Positions 9,703-17,913 of a stretch of DNA of 64,000 nucleotides are shown piece after piece; positions within the stretch are counted from its first letter, which is position 1, and every line of letters begins with the position of its first letter. The position numbers and the translations under genes are program-made. Location: assembly GCA_020073375.1 (NCBI GenBank), contig JAIQFG010000010.1, positions 16,457 to 80,456 of the forward strand, in the 5' to 3' direction. This DNA comes from Terriglobia bacterium (lineage in GTDB: Bacteria > Acidobacteriota > Terriglobia > Acidiferrales > UBA7541). Under the pieces are notes generated by a model. It had not been told where the DNA came from. It made no database searches and worked only from the letters and a program-made list of their open reading frames with translations.

Positions 9703-10182
9703 TTAGCGTGGACCCTCCGTCGGATAATCCTTGCGAAGGGGATAGCCTTCCCAATCCTCGGGCAACAGCATGCGCCGCAGGTTGGGGTGTCCGTCAAATC
9801 GGATGCCAAATAAATCGAAAATCTCGCGCTCGTGCCAGTTGGCCGTGGGCCACACGGGAATCACGGTCTCGATGTGCGGATCGTCTCCCGCGAGCGCCAC
9901 GCGCAGCCGCAGCGAATCCTTTCGTGACATCGACAGCAAGTGATAGTTCAGCTCGAATCGCGGCTCGATCGGAAACCGGTCCATGCCGGTCACATCGGAA
10001 AGATAGGTAAACGCGAGTTGCTTGTCACCGCGCAAAAACTCAGCCAGGGGCCGCAAATGTTCGCGCGGCACCAGCACGGTCAATTCCCCTCGAAAGAAGA
10101 CCAGCCCGGATACGGCTTCGGGCCGCCAGGCGCGAATTTTCGCGACGGCCGGATTTTGCTCTAGGTCGGGTGTTTCCGTCAC
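9703..10182 (-). CDS. nuoC: NADH-quinone oxidoreductase subunit C
   Basis: A 159-residue 30-kDa-type subunit of the complex I peripheral arm. The signature HEREIFDLFGIRFDGHPNLR and the end PLRKDYPTEGPR are diagnostic. The GTG at 10182 overlaps the nuoA stop as GTGA, giving a protein of the usual NuoC size. A longer in-frame ATG start at 10437 would lie wholly inside nuoA and is rejected. NuoB, which normally lies between A and C, has no room here. Confidence 0.94.
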   Translation of the reverse strand: MTETPDLEQNPAVAKIRAWRPEAVSGLVFFRGELTVLVPREHLRPLAEFLRGDKQLAFTYLSDVTGMDRFPIEPRFELNYHLLSMSRKDSLRLRVALAGDDPHIETVIPVWPTANWHEREIFDLFGIRFDGHPNLRRMLLPEDWEGYPLRKDYPTEGPR

Positions 10183-10577
10183 GAAGCGCGGTCCCGGCGC
10201 GCGGCTGGACGGTTCCAGTCGAGCGCCCCTTTCTTCCAAAGATAGAAATACCCCACCAGCAAAATCCCGATATAGAGGAGCATTTCCACGAACCCGAACC
10301 ATCGCAGTTGGCGAAAAATATAGGCCCAGGGGTACAGGAAGATGGCTTCCACATCGAATAAAATAAAAATCATCGCCACCAGATAAAATTTTACCGAAAA
10401 CGGTTCGCGCGCATCCCCCGTCGGCGTCATCCCGCATTCATACGCCTGGTTCTTGATCTTGGACGGCCTTCTCCAACCCACCAGCGAACTCAGCAGCAGG
10501 AGCACTCCTGAAAGCGCCATGGCCAGGATGAGGTGTAAAAGTAGCGGCGCGTAACTTTGTAGATCGTTTCCCATCAT
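10179..10577 (-). CDS. nuoA: NADH-quinone oxidoreductase subunit A
   Basis: The first gene of the complex I operon, about 132 residues with three transmembrane helices. Family markers are KNQAYECGMTPTGDAREPFS with the conserved Cys on the loop, and ILFDVEAIFLYPWAYIFR with the conserved Asp and Glu. Two ATG codons are adjacent (10577 and 10574); either could be used. A longer frame up to 10625 overlaps the promoter and is not preferred. The -10 element ends only 13 bases before the start, so the transcript has almost no leader. Confidence 0.93.
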   Translation of the reverse strand: MMGNDLQSYAPLLLHLILAMALSGVLLLLSSLVGWRRPSKIKNQAYECGMTPTGDAREPFSVKFYLVAMIFILFDVEAIFLYPWAYIFRQLRWFGFVEMLLYIGILLVGYFYLWKKGALDWNRPAARRDRAS

Positions 10578-10590
10578 CGAAGCACAAGCT

Positions 10591-10619
10591 ATAATAACGA
10601 TGAAGCGCCAAGCGGTCAA
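10591..10619 (-). promoter_or_regulatory. Predicted sigma-70-type promoter of the nuo operon
   Basis: On the minus strand TTGACC (10619-10614) and TATTAT (10596-10591) are separated by 17 bases, close to the housekeeping consensus. The nuoA ATG begins 13 bases after the -10 box, so initiation 6 to 8 bases downstream of that box would leave a leader of only about 5 to 7 bases. Confidence 0.55.
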
Positions 10620-10707
10620 ATACACTCGATGAATAGATCGGCATTATGGTTAATTCCAATCAGTGGCGGGTTCGTTCTTTCACCCAACCCGGAAGGCGGT
10701 CCATCGC

Positions 10708-11355
10708 ATGAACTTTGGATTTAACTCGAACGTGCGCGTTGCCGAGGCCCTCTACCACGTCCAGACCGAGGATCGCGGGCCTTCGCATCCCTTTCTCGAT
10801 ACCGTCGTCTATGAAGCGGGCCGCGTGGTCTACAAACAAAGCACGAGCTACGCGGATTTTGCCGCTGCTACCGCCAGTCAGGGCCTGGACCTCGCGCAGC
10901 AACTTCACGAACGGCTCTCCAGGCAACACCACGACGTGATCGCCCAGCTCGAAGCTGGCACCCTGAATCTGCATGCCAAGGAAAATGTGCCTTCCTCGCC
11001 GCAACCCGAACCCGAGGTCAGCGACGGCCTCGATGTCCGCCTCGCCAATCCAAAGGCCTGGCTCGACTCCGGCAACGTAACGCTCGAAATCGAATTGCGC
11101 CGCAGAAAAAATAACCAGCCGGTCGAGGACGCCGAAGTCGAAGCGTTCGTCGAGCGCGAAAGGCAGCGCACCCATTGCCAGGTCTCCCAAACCGATGCCG
11201 ACGGGAATGTGACCCTGCGATTTCCCATGCCGCACGTGGCCGGCGACGGTGCTTCCCTGGTCATCCGCGCGACCGACGGATCCCTCTACGGGGAACTGAG
11301 GTTCCACTTGAAGCCAAGGCCCTCCGGACCGGTCCCCGCCCCGGTTTCCAAATGA
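10708..11355 (+). CDS. Conserved hypothetical protein, acidobacterial type
   Basis: A 215-residue soluble protein with no signal peptide. The start at 10708 (MNFGFNSNVRVAEALYHVQT) is preceded by GGAAGG at a good distance; a start at 10663 would add 15 residues. The N-terminal half (residues 1-85) is a compact conserved-looking block with YHVQTEDRGPSHPFLDTVVY. The C-terminal half (about 110-205) looks like a beta-sandwich resembling a carboxypeptidase-regulatory or Ig-like fold, with VEDAEVEAF and DADGNVTLRF. I believe similar proteins recur in Acidobacteriota, but the function is unknown. Its stop overlaps the thiS start as ATGA, so the two are translated together, which hints at but does not prove a link to sulfur-carrier chemistry. 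Confidence 0.8.
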   Translation: MNFGFNSNVRVAEALYHVQTEDRGPSHPFLDTVVYEAGRVVYKQSTSYADFAAATASQGLDLAQQLHERLSRQHHDVIAQLEAGTLNLHAKENVPSSPQPEPEVSDGLDVRLANPKAWLDSGNVTLEIELRRRKNNQPVEDAEVEAFVERERQRTHCQVSQTDADGNVTLRFPMPHVAGDGASLVIRATDGSLYGELRFHLKPRPSGPVPAPVSK

Positions 11356-11564
11356 CCGAAGCCATCCGCATCATGGTGAATGGAGACGCGCACGAAGTTC
11401 CCGCCGGCCTGCGCGTCTTGGGCCTGCTCTCCCACCTCGGCCTGCCCGCCGACCGCGTGGCCATCGAGCGCAACCTGGAAATTCTCCCCCGCTCCGAATG
11501 GCTCGCCGCCCAGGTCCAGCCCGGCGACCGCTATGAAATTGTCCACATGGTAGGCGGAGGCTGA
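11352..11564 (+). CDS. thiS: ThiS-type sulfur carrier protein
   Basis: A 70-residue beta-grasp protein ending in VGGG. In this family the C-terminal Gly-Gly is adenylated and thiocarboxylated to donate sulfur to the thiazole ring of thiamine. Size, the IMVNGDAHEVPAG beginning and the terminal glycines fit ThiS; MoaD is less likely given the sequence around ERNLEILPRSEW. The ATG at 11352 overlaps the upstream stop. No other thiamine genes are adjacent, and no TPP riboswitch is apparent because the gene is internal to a transcript. Confidence 0.88.
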   Translation: MTEAIRIMVNGDAHEVPAGLRVLGLLSHLGLPADRVAIERNLEILPRSEWLAAQVQPGDRYEIVHMVGGG

Positions 11565-11576
11565 AAGCCCTCCCCC

Positions 11577-11604
11577 GTAGTGGCACGCGATGGCGTGCCC
11601 TCCC
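11577..11604 (+). repeat. GTAG-footed hairpin (REP-like), stem GGCACGC
   Basis: GTAG followed by T and the stem GGCACGC, loop GATG, stem GCGTGCC. It lies 12 bases after the thiS stop and could also help end transcription. It belongs to the same layout as the other GTAG hairpins in this window. Confidence 0.7.
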
Positions 11605-11626
11605 GGTCAATCGCATGGGCGGAAAT

Positions 11627-12037
11627 TCACCCCTTCCGCTTGCGCGTCTTAAAATACTCCTTCCACATCCCCCAATAATATTGTTTCCAGCCCTCGGTCA
11701 CGCCCTTGTGATCGTATGGCGGCACGCCGACGTGCGACAGATACACCGTCGCGCCGCCCCTGGCCTTCTCAAACCGCACCACGAGCACCGAATCCGGGTC
11801 GCCCGCTTTCCAGGCCGACGACCGCCAGGACTGTACAATCAAACGATTCGGAATCAACGCAAGATTCTTCCCGAGGATCATTCCGCCGAACGCTGACCAT
11901 TTTCCTCCCACCTTGCGGCTGACCTTGGCGGGCGCCCCGGTAGCCGCGGCGTGCTTCGCAGAATCCATAAAAAGCTCATAGAGTTCGGCGGGAGTGCCCT
12001 TGAAGGTAACGGATTGTTCGATGGCGGGTGTCATCAA
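11627..12037 (-). CDS. START-like/SRPBCC (AHSA1-type) protein
   Basis: A 136-residue protein starting MMTPAIEQSVTFKGTPAELY. The pattern of an initial beta strand, the ELYELFMDSAKHAAATG helix, FGGMILGKNL, and the C-terminal helix GVTEGWKQYYWGMWKEYFK is typical of the Activator of Hsp90 ATPase homologue 1 family within the SRPBCC superfamily. These bind hydrophobic ligands in a helix-grip pocket; the ligand is unknown here. The two leading methionines make the start uncertain by one codon. It is separated by 42 bases from ribA upstream and may be cotranscribed with it. Confidence 0.82.
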   Translation of the reverse strand: MMTPAIEQSVTFKGTPAELYELFMDSAKHAAATGAPAKVSRKVGGKWSAFGGMILGKNLALIPNRLIVQSWRSSAWKAGDPDSVLVVRFEKARGGATVYLSHVGVPPYDHKGVTEGWKQYYWGMWKEYFKTRKRKG

Positions 12038-12079
12038 ACTCCTCTAAAATAGTTCCTAACATTTTATTTCGTTGTGAAA

Positions 12080-12721
12080 TTACAAAGCATCCAGCAGGTG
12101 CCCCATCTTCGTCCGCTTGGTCTCCATATACGCGCGCGAAATCCGTGAAACACGCGGCCGGCACGGCACCCGCTCCACCACGCGAATCCCTGCCTTCTCG
12201 AGTTGCTCCACCTTGTCGGGATTATTGGAAAGCAAACGCACGCGCCGCGCCCCCAGCAGCTTCAACGCCGCCGCCGAAAACGCGTAATCGCGCGAATCGG
12301 CCGCGAATCCCAGCTCTTCATTCGCTTCGACCGTGTCCATGCCCTTGTCCTGCAATTCATACGCGCGCAGCTTGTTCATCAGCCCGATCCCGCGTCCTTC
12401 CTGCGGCAGATACAGCAGAATTCCGCTTGCCGAATCGGCGATCCGCCGCAAGGACAACTCCAGCTGTGCCCGGCAATCGCACCGCTCCGAGGCCAGCACG
12501 TCTCCGGTCAGGCACTGCGAGTGAATTCTCACCAGCGGCGTCTTCGTGCGCACAGGCCCGTGCACCAGGGCTACCGCGCTTTCGTTTGCGCCGCGCCCCT
12601 CAAATCCCAGAATCTCAAATGGCCCGAATCGCGTCGGAAGCTTGGCGCGCGCCACGATCCGAATGCGCCCGCCGCGCTTGCCCGCCGTTTTGCGAACTTT
12701 TCGTCGTCTCTCGCTTGTCAT
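12080..12721 (-). CDS. ribA: GTP cyclohydrolase II
   Basis: A 213-residue enzyme that opens GTP to the pyrimidine precursor in the first step of riboflavin synthesis. The zinc ligands are visible in CLTGDVLASERCDCRAQLE (C-x10-C-x-C), the arginine-rich catalytic segment is LPQEGRGIGLMNKLRAYELQ, and the C-terminal RRVRLLSNNPDKVEQL is characteristic. The enzyme stands alone, not fused to RibB. The start at 12721 is chosen because a TATAAT box lies just upstream; the frame is open a further 36 codons through that box. A basic N-terminal tail (RRRKVRKTAGKRGGR) precedes the domain. Confidence 0.93.
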   Translation of the reverse strand: MTSERRRKVRKTAGKRGGRIRIVARAKLPTRFGPFEILGFEGRGANESAVALVHGPVRTKTPLVRIHSQCLTGDVLASERCDCRAQLELSLRRIADSASGILLYLPQEGRGIGLMNKLRAYELQDKGMDTVEANEELGFAADSRDYAFSAAALKLLGARRVRLLSNNPDKVEQLEKAGIRVVERVPCRPRVSRISRAYMETKRTKMGHLLDAL

Positions 12722-12733
12722 AAAGAGCCACGT

Positions 12734-12739
12734 ATTATA
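12734..12739 (-). promoter_or_regulatory. Candidate -10 box for ribA
   Basis: A perfect TATAAT on the minus strand ends 12 bases before the ribA ATG. No good -35 hexamer was seen at 16-18 bases, so the call rests on the -10 box alone. As at nuoA, the spacing predicts a transcript with almost no leader. Confidence 0.4.
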
Positions 12740-12827
12740 ACAGGCGCACGCCGCAAGCGCCGCTTTACATCCGCCGGACGATTGGCTAACGTAGCCGTGA
12801 CGCGGCCGCCGCGAGCCGTTTCGTCGC

Positions 12828-14171
12828 ATGAATACACTGACCTATGGCGGGGATCTGCTGCTCACGCTGCTGCTGCACGTTGGCGCGGCGGCATCGATCT
12901 GCGCCTGGCTGGCTCGCTCGGCCACCTTCCGCAAAGTGCTTTTCACCGAACTGCGCGACTCGGACCAAAAACTGAAGCTCCTCCTCTTCGTCACGCCCCC
13001 GCTGGCCTTCGGCGTGATTCTCCGCATCGTGGGCCGCCCCTATCGCGCCGCAGACCTCATGCTGGAGGGCTCGTTCCTGCTCGGCCTGCTCGGCGGCCGC
13101 GTCGTCGGCCCTCTGGGCGGATCGATCATCAGCTTGCCCGCGTTTTTTCACCATGAATGGCTGTCTATGCCCGTTGCGGCGGCTGCTGGCTTGGTAGGGG
13201 GCCTGATCCGCCTCACCGTCCCCAACACGGAGGAAATCTGGAAGCTGGGACCGTTCACTTTCATGAGCACGCCGCGTTGGCTGATGTGCCTGTACCGCCG
13301 CAAGAAAGTCAGCTGGGAAATGCTTCCTCTGGGAGCACTGGTGGTGCTGGAACTGGGCCGCCAGGCCTTGGGCCTTGCCACCAAGCCGCAATGGCTGTTC
13401 TATCTGGATGTGGGAAAAGGCTGGGGGATTGCCCTGGTTCTGCTCTCAACCGTGATGGCCGTCGCCGTTCCCATGAAGATCTGGAACAACACACGCATCG
13501 AGATGAACCTCGAGCAGCATCAGCAATTGCTTCTGAAAGCGCGCATGGACGCCCTGACCGCGCAGATCAACCCGCACTTCCTGTTCAACACCCTCAACAC
13601 AGTGTCATCGCTCATCCGCTATGATCCAGACACTGCGCGCGGCGTGGTCATCAAGCTGAGCAATATTTTGCGGCGGCTCTTACGCAAGCACGAGACGTTC
13701 GTGCCTTTGCAGGAGGAGCTCGATTTCATCGACGATTACCTGGACATCGAGGTCGCCCGCTTCGGCCACGACAATCTCCAGATTCACAAACACATCGACG
13801 AACGCACCCTCGACGCCTTCGTCCCCAGCATGTTCCTTCAGCCCATCGTCGAAAACGCCCTCAAGCACGGCCTGGCCGCCAAGCTCGGCGTCGGCGAACT
13901 CAACATCAGCACCGCAACGCAGGACGGCCGTCTGGTCATCACCATCGAAGACAACGGCGTGGGGATCTCCAAGGAGCGCATGGCAAAGGTGTATCAGGAT
14001 GGAATCGGAATCAGCAACGTCCACGAGCGCCTGCGCGTGCTCTACGGCGCCGATTTCAAAATGGATATTTCCAGCCGTGAAGGGGAGGGAACCCGCATCC
14101 AGATCGAAATCCCCGAGCTCATCCCCGCCACGCACGAGGTCCCCCTGATTCTTCCCGCCACCAAAGTGTGA
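12828..14171 (+). CDS. LytS-type sensor histidine kinase (orphan)
   Basis: A 447-residue membrane kinase. Residues 1-215 hold about five or six hydrophobic helices resembling the 5TM LYT sensor, with the loop GLLGGRVVGPLGGSI near residue 88. The His_kinase domain contains the phospho-acceptor H250 in TAQINPHFLFNTLNTVSSLI, the usual LytS-like form. The HATPase domain shows QPIVENALKHGL (N box) and IEDNGVGIS (G1). Such kinases usually pair with a LytTR response regulator, which is not adjacent here. There is no clear Shine-Dalgarno before the ATG. It is divergent from ribA and convergent with the TonB receptor. Confidence 0.9.
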   Translation: MNTLTYGGDLLLTLLLHVGAAASICAWLARSATFRKVLFTELRDSDQKLKLLLFVTPPLAFGVILRIVGRPYRAADLMLEGSFLLGLLGGRVVGPLGGSIISLPAFFHHEWLSMPVAAAAGLVGGLIRLTVPNTEEIWKLGPFTFMSTPRWLMCLYRRKKVSWEMLPLGALVVLELGRQALGLATKPQWLFYLDVGKGWGIALVLLSTVMAVAVPMKIWNNTRIEMNLEQHQQLLLKARMDALTAQINPHFLFNTLNTVSSLIRYDPDTARGVVIKLSNILRRLLRKHETFVPLQEELDFIDDYLDIEVARFGHDNLQIHKHIDERTLDAFVPSMFLQPIVENALKHGLAAKLGVGELNISTATQDGRLVITIEDNGVGISKERMAKVYQDGIGISNVHERLRVLYGADFKMDISSREGEGTRIQIEIPELIPATHEVPLILPATKV

Positions 14172-14260
14172 GTTTTGGTCGCAGGCAGTTCTTGTGGCGC
14201 CGGCGCCACGATTCTTTGAAGGCTTCGCCCCGTTCACTTGCTACGTTCAAACAAAACACT

Positions 14261-14290
14261 GTCACTCCGAGCGAAGAGAGGACCCCACTT
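14261..14290 (+). repeat. Dispersed repeat, GTCATTCCGAG family, fragment
   Basis: Contains GTCACTCCGAGCGAAGAGAG, a degenerate copy of an intergenic sequence found also near 17780, 31611 and 34301. It lies in the 186-base gap between the kinase and TonB receptor ends; nothing else was recognised in that gap. Confidence 0.5.
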
Positions 14291-14357
14291 CGATTGCAAT
14301 CTCAAGAGAAATTCCCAGCGCTGCTCGGAACGACGCGTTGTAGGTGTGGATTTTCAG

Positions 14358-17300
14358 CTAAAAAATCAATTTCAGCCCAAGCTGAATCTGCCGCGGGTTC
14401 GTAGCCGTGGTCGTAATCAGCCCCGCCGAAGGGCTCACCGATGTGCTCGAAAACACCGTCGTATTCGGCGGCCCGTAATTAAACCGCTTGAACAAGTTGA
14501 AAAACTCGGCCCGGAACTGCAAATTGGTCTTCTCCGTAATCCCGGTATTCTTGAAAACGGAAAAGTCCACATCGGCCAGCCCCGGCCCGCGCAGGGTTCC
14601 GCGCCCAATATTTCCGTACGTCCCCGGAGCGGGCAGCAGGAACGCGCCCGGATTAAACCACTGGTTCGGATTTCCGGTGATCGCGTCCCCGGTGAACGCT
14701 GGATTGATCGACACGCGGTCCGGATTTCGCGTGTCGCCGTCGCCCGACCGGTTCGATCCGGCCAGCGGCGTGAAGGGAAATCCGCTCAGGAACGTTCCGA
14801 TTGCGTTCACTTGCCAGCCGCTCACGAATTTGCTTTCCACGCCGTTGATGTCGTTCATCCATCGCCGCCCGTGGCCCAGGGGAATTTCATAGAGCGCGGA
14901 AAGGCTGGCCTGGCTCGCCGCATTGAGCGCCGACGGGCCCCAGTCGGCCCGCAAATTATTGCGGTTCAGGACCATCTGCGCCTGATTGTTGGACTGCGCC
15001 CCGGTCAGCCCGGAATTGATGTCCAGGTTCTTCGACCAGGTGTAATTCCCGCGGAATTCCAGCCCGCCGCTGAACCGGTGCGTTACGTCCGCCTGCAGCG
15101 CGTTGTAACTGCTGTTGCCTTCAGTCAGCCAGAAAAATCCGCCGGAAAGAAACTGGTTTGGCCGCTTCTGGATGGGAATGTAAAGCGTGCCCTGCGTGAC
15201 GTTCCCCGTTGTGGCTGCCACGCCGCCCGATGGGCACGTTGCCAAACCGCAAATCTGCGCCGGAATGCTGTTGGAATCGATGCTCAGAAACTCGTGCACG
15301 CCGAACGAACCGACGTAGGCCACGCGCAACGATGTGTTGCGCGACAGTTGCTGCTCGACCGAAAAATTCCATTCCTGAATCGTCGGAGTCTTCGCATTCT
15401 GCTGTATTCCCTGCGGCGCGAATGTGGTGCACACCGCCGGGGCGCCGGGGCCGCAGGCAGGCGGCAGCACCGTGCTTGTCGTGATGGGCAAAAAGGAAGA
15501 GACCGAGCCCGTAAAAGAAGCAGCCCCATTGTATGGCGGCAGCGAATTGAGCAAAAACGCAAGATCGTCAATCAGCGAGTAGTAGATTCCGTATCCCGCG
15601 CGTACCGACGTCTTCCCGGTGCCGAAAACATCCCAGGCCAGACCCACTCGAGGGCTGAACAGCCACTTGGCGTTGTTCCGCGAGAATACGGAATTGCCCC
15701 CCGAAGGAGTCGTGACCAACACTCCGTTCGCATCCGTATAATAATTCGCGGCCCGCCCGTACGCCTCCGTCCATCCCGTGGTGAACTCATGCCGCAGCCC
15801 GGCTTCCAGCGTGACATGGTGCGGCAACCGAATGGAATCTTCCACGAACCATGCGCCGAATAAACTCCTCCACCCCAACTCGGTGTGCTGAGGCACCACT
15901 TGAAACGAGCTGACCGTTCCCTTCAGGAAAGTTGTCAGGCTTGCAAAAGTCGCCTGCCCAAGCTGCCGCGAAGCGCTGTCCTCGTTGTCCTGAATGCGCT
16001 GCAGCCACGCCCCCACGCTGATCTGGTGAATCCCATGGACCACGCGCACGCTGTCCTGAAACGTAAAAAGATTTCTGTGATTCGAGACTCCCGCCGCGTT
16101 GTTCGGTCCCGCCGAAGTGATCGACCCGTTCGCCGTTGTCGTCGCCCCGCCGCCCACCACGATTCCTCCCGGACCCGCGCCGGACACAAATGAGAGGCTG
16201 GACGGGAACGTAGCCAGCGGAACCGATCCGAGTGCGAACGACGCCCGCGAAAATCCGATCGTCGCCGTATTCAGAACTTCCGGCGAAACAACGTGCGTCT
16301 CATTCAAGCTGAACACCTGCATCCGTAGCGGCGTGTACGACGCAAACAGCGGATCGGCAAGCGGAATCAAACTATTCCCATCGTCAATCGTGTACGCACC
16401 CGAAACCATGTCGCTCTTCCCGATGTTGTAATCCGCCCGCAGCGTTCCGAAATCTTCCTGTATATGCGAGTTGGGATTGTAAAATGCCTTGGCCGTTCCC
16501 GTGGGCACCAGCGCCGGAGGATTCGCGCACGCCCCGGTCGAAGGCACCATCAATTCCGGTCCATTGGGCGCCGGCCAAAACGACATATACTGCAGCATCG
16601 TGGCATTCAAACCCGACACCGGCGCGTAAACGCCCGTGCACGCATTGGGCAACGACCCTTGGCGCGCCATCGGAGCCAGCGCCGTCCCCGTATCCGGCAC
16701 CACGCTCACGCTGCTCGCGTTCAACGACTGCCGGAATCCCTCGTAGTTTCCAAAAATAAAAAGCCGGTCCCTATGGATCGGTCCGCCCGCCGACACCCCA
16801 AACTGATTCCTCTTAAAGGGAGGCACCGTCCCCTGATCGAACGGCCCGGGCGAATCCAGCGCGCTATTGCGCACGAATTCAAACACCGATCCGTGAAACT
16901 GGTTGGTCCCGGACTGCGTCGCGACGCTCACCTGCGCCCCGGCCCTTTTGCCGTACTCGGCCGAATACGTGTCCGTGAGCACATTAAACTCGCGCACCGC
17001 GTCGATCCCCAGCAGATCCCCGCTCACGCCCCCGGGAGTGAGCGCCAACTGGCTCGACCCCGTGTATTCAATCCCATTCAAAAGAAAAATATTTTCCCCG
17101 GTGCGGCGCCCCGCCACCGAAAACGTGTTTCCGTTGCTGGTGCTGGTATTCGGGCTTTTCAGCGCGCTGTAGTTGATCGTGCTGGGATTGAGGGCGATCA
17201 GATTATCGAAGCTGCGCCCGTTGAGAGGGAGTTCCTTTACTTGCCGCTCATCAACCACGCCGGAAATCGACGCGGGTGTGGTGTTGACGATTGGAGCACT

Positions 17301-17699
17301 GTCTTCAATGACCATATCGACGATGGTCCCACTCAAAAATAAGCGCACGTCTATAACGGCTTCCTGGCCCACCGCCAATTTAATCCCATGTCGAACAGTC
17401 GCCTGAAATCCCGTTTTCTCTGCCTTTACATCCATAGAGCCCACAGGTAGGGAGAGAACTCGGAAGTATCCTTCGTCGTCTGTAGTCACTTCCCGTACGG
17501 CTCCGGTTTCCAGGCTCGTCACCGTAATCTTTGCGTCTTTCACAACTGCGCCACTTGGATCTATTACGCTCCCCACAATCGATGCGGAAACTTGTGCGCT
17601 GGCATTTCCCGGAAACGCCAGCCAAATGGCGGCTGAAAGGTAAAGCCAAATCAACGAATGCCCCGAACGGTTCGCCAACTTCACAGACTTCTCGTTCAC
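14358..17699 (-). CDS. TonB-dependent receptor, Oar-like, with carboxypeptidase-regulatory-like domain
   Basis: A 1113-residue outer-membrane protein. A signal peptide (about residues 1-35, ending NASA-Q) leads to a beta-sandwich with IVGSVIDPSGAVVKDAKITV at 40-120, then a plug with LPLNGRSFDNLIALNP and VREFNVLTDTYSAEYGKRAG at about 150-260, and a long beta-barrel ending in the outer-membrane signature LGLKLIF with terminal Phe. Such Oar-like receptors are abundant in Acidobacteriota; substrates are mostly unknown, with plant-polymer saccharides or peptides suggested for some. The start is GTG at 17699 with GGGAGG 5 bases upstream. It is a single-gene unit between unrelated genes. Confidence 0.92.
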   Translation of the reverse strand: MNEKSVKLANRSGHSLIWLYLSAAIWLAFPGNASAQVSASIVGSVIDPSGAVVKDAKITVTSLETGAVREVTTDDEGYFRVLSLPVGSMDVKAEKTGFQATVRHGIKLAVGQEAVIDVRLFLSGTIVDMVIEDSAPIVNTTPASISGVVDERQVKELPLNGRSFDNLIALNPSTINYSALKSPNTSTSNGNTFSVAGRRTGENIFLLNGIEYTGSSQLALTPGGVSGDLLGIDAVREFNVLTDTYSAEYGKRAGAQVSVATQSGTNQFHGSVFEFVRNSALDSPGPFDQGTVPPFKRNQFGVSAGGPIHRDRLFIFGNYEGFRQSLNASSVSVVPDTGTALAPMARQGSLPNACTGVYAPVSGLNATMLQYMSFWPAPNGPELMVPSTGACANPPALVPTGTAKAFYNPNSHIQEDFGTLRADYNIGKSDMVSGAYTIDDGNSLIPLADPLFASYTPLRMQVFSLNETHVVSPEVLNTATIGFSRASFALGSVPLATFPSSLSFVSGAGPGGIVVGGGATTTANGSITSAGPNNAAGVSNHRNLFTFQDSVRVVHGIHQISVGAWLQRIQDNEDSASRQLGQATFASLTTFLKGTVSSFQVVPQHTELGWRSLFGAWFVEDSIRLPHHVTLEAGLRHEFTTGWTEAYGRAANYYTDANGVLVTTPSGGNSVFSRNNAKWLFSPRVGLAWDVFGTGKTSVRAGYGIYYSLIDDLAFLLNSLPPYNGAASFTGSVSSFLPITTSTVLPPACGPGAPAVCTTFAPQGIQQNAKTPTIQEWNFSVEQQLSRNTSLRVAYVGSFGVHEFLSIDSNSIPAQICGLATCPSGGVAATTGNVTQGTLYIPIQKRPNQFLSGGFFWLTEGNSSYNALQADVTHRFSGGLEFRGNYTWSKNLDINSGLTGAQSNNQAQMVLNRNNLRADWGPSALNAASQASLSALYEIPLGHGRRWMNDINGVESKFVSGWQVNAIGTFLSGFPFTPLAGSNRSGDGDTRNPDRVSINPAFTGDAITGNPNQWFNPGAFLLPAPGTYGNIGRGTLRGPGLADVDFSVFKNTGITEKTNLQFRAEFFNLFKRFNYGPPNTTVFSSTSVSPSAGLITTTATNPRQIQLGLKLIF

Positions 17700-17779
17700 A
17701 CAATCCTCCCAAGCGGTGTGAGCTTCGTCCCCACGCGATTCGCTCCAGAATACGGTTTTACTGTCGCTAAAAAAACCTC

Positions 17780-17888
17780 GTCATCCCGAGGCATGCATTT
17801 TGCCGGGGAATCTCTCCTTCTTTTGGTTCAAGACACGGGGAGATTCCTCGCGGAGTTTTTTCCGGTCCCTTCCCGGACTCGGAATGAC
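17780..17888. repeat. Inverted pair of GTCATTCCGAG-type dispersed repeats
   Basis: The left arm begins GTCATCCCGAG and runs to GGGGAATCTCTC. The right arm is the reverse form, GAGATTCCTCGCGG to CTCGGAATGAC. Together they make a 109-base palindromic element between the TonB receptor promoter and the bshA stop. No gene is seen in the 214 bases between the two genes. Confidence 0.65.
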
Positions 17889-17913
17889 AAACTAGAATTG
17901 CAACGTGCACCGC

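Noticed and set aside
9703..10437. NuoC with a 244-residue start
   Set aside because: The extra N-terminus is nuoA in another frame; GTG at 10182 gives the normal length and overlap.
11340..12740. TPP or FMN riboswitch before thiS or ribA
   Set aside because: thiS is internal to a transcript and the ribA upstream region is too short and shows no conserved riboswitch core.
14238..15863. 541-codon plus-strand frame opposite the TonB receptor
   Set aside because: Arg/Pro-rich antisense frame without recognisable motifs.
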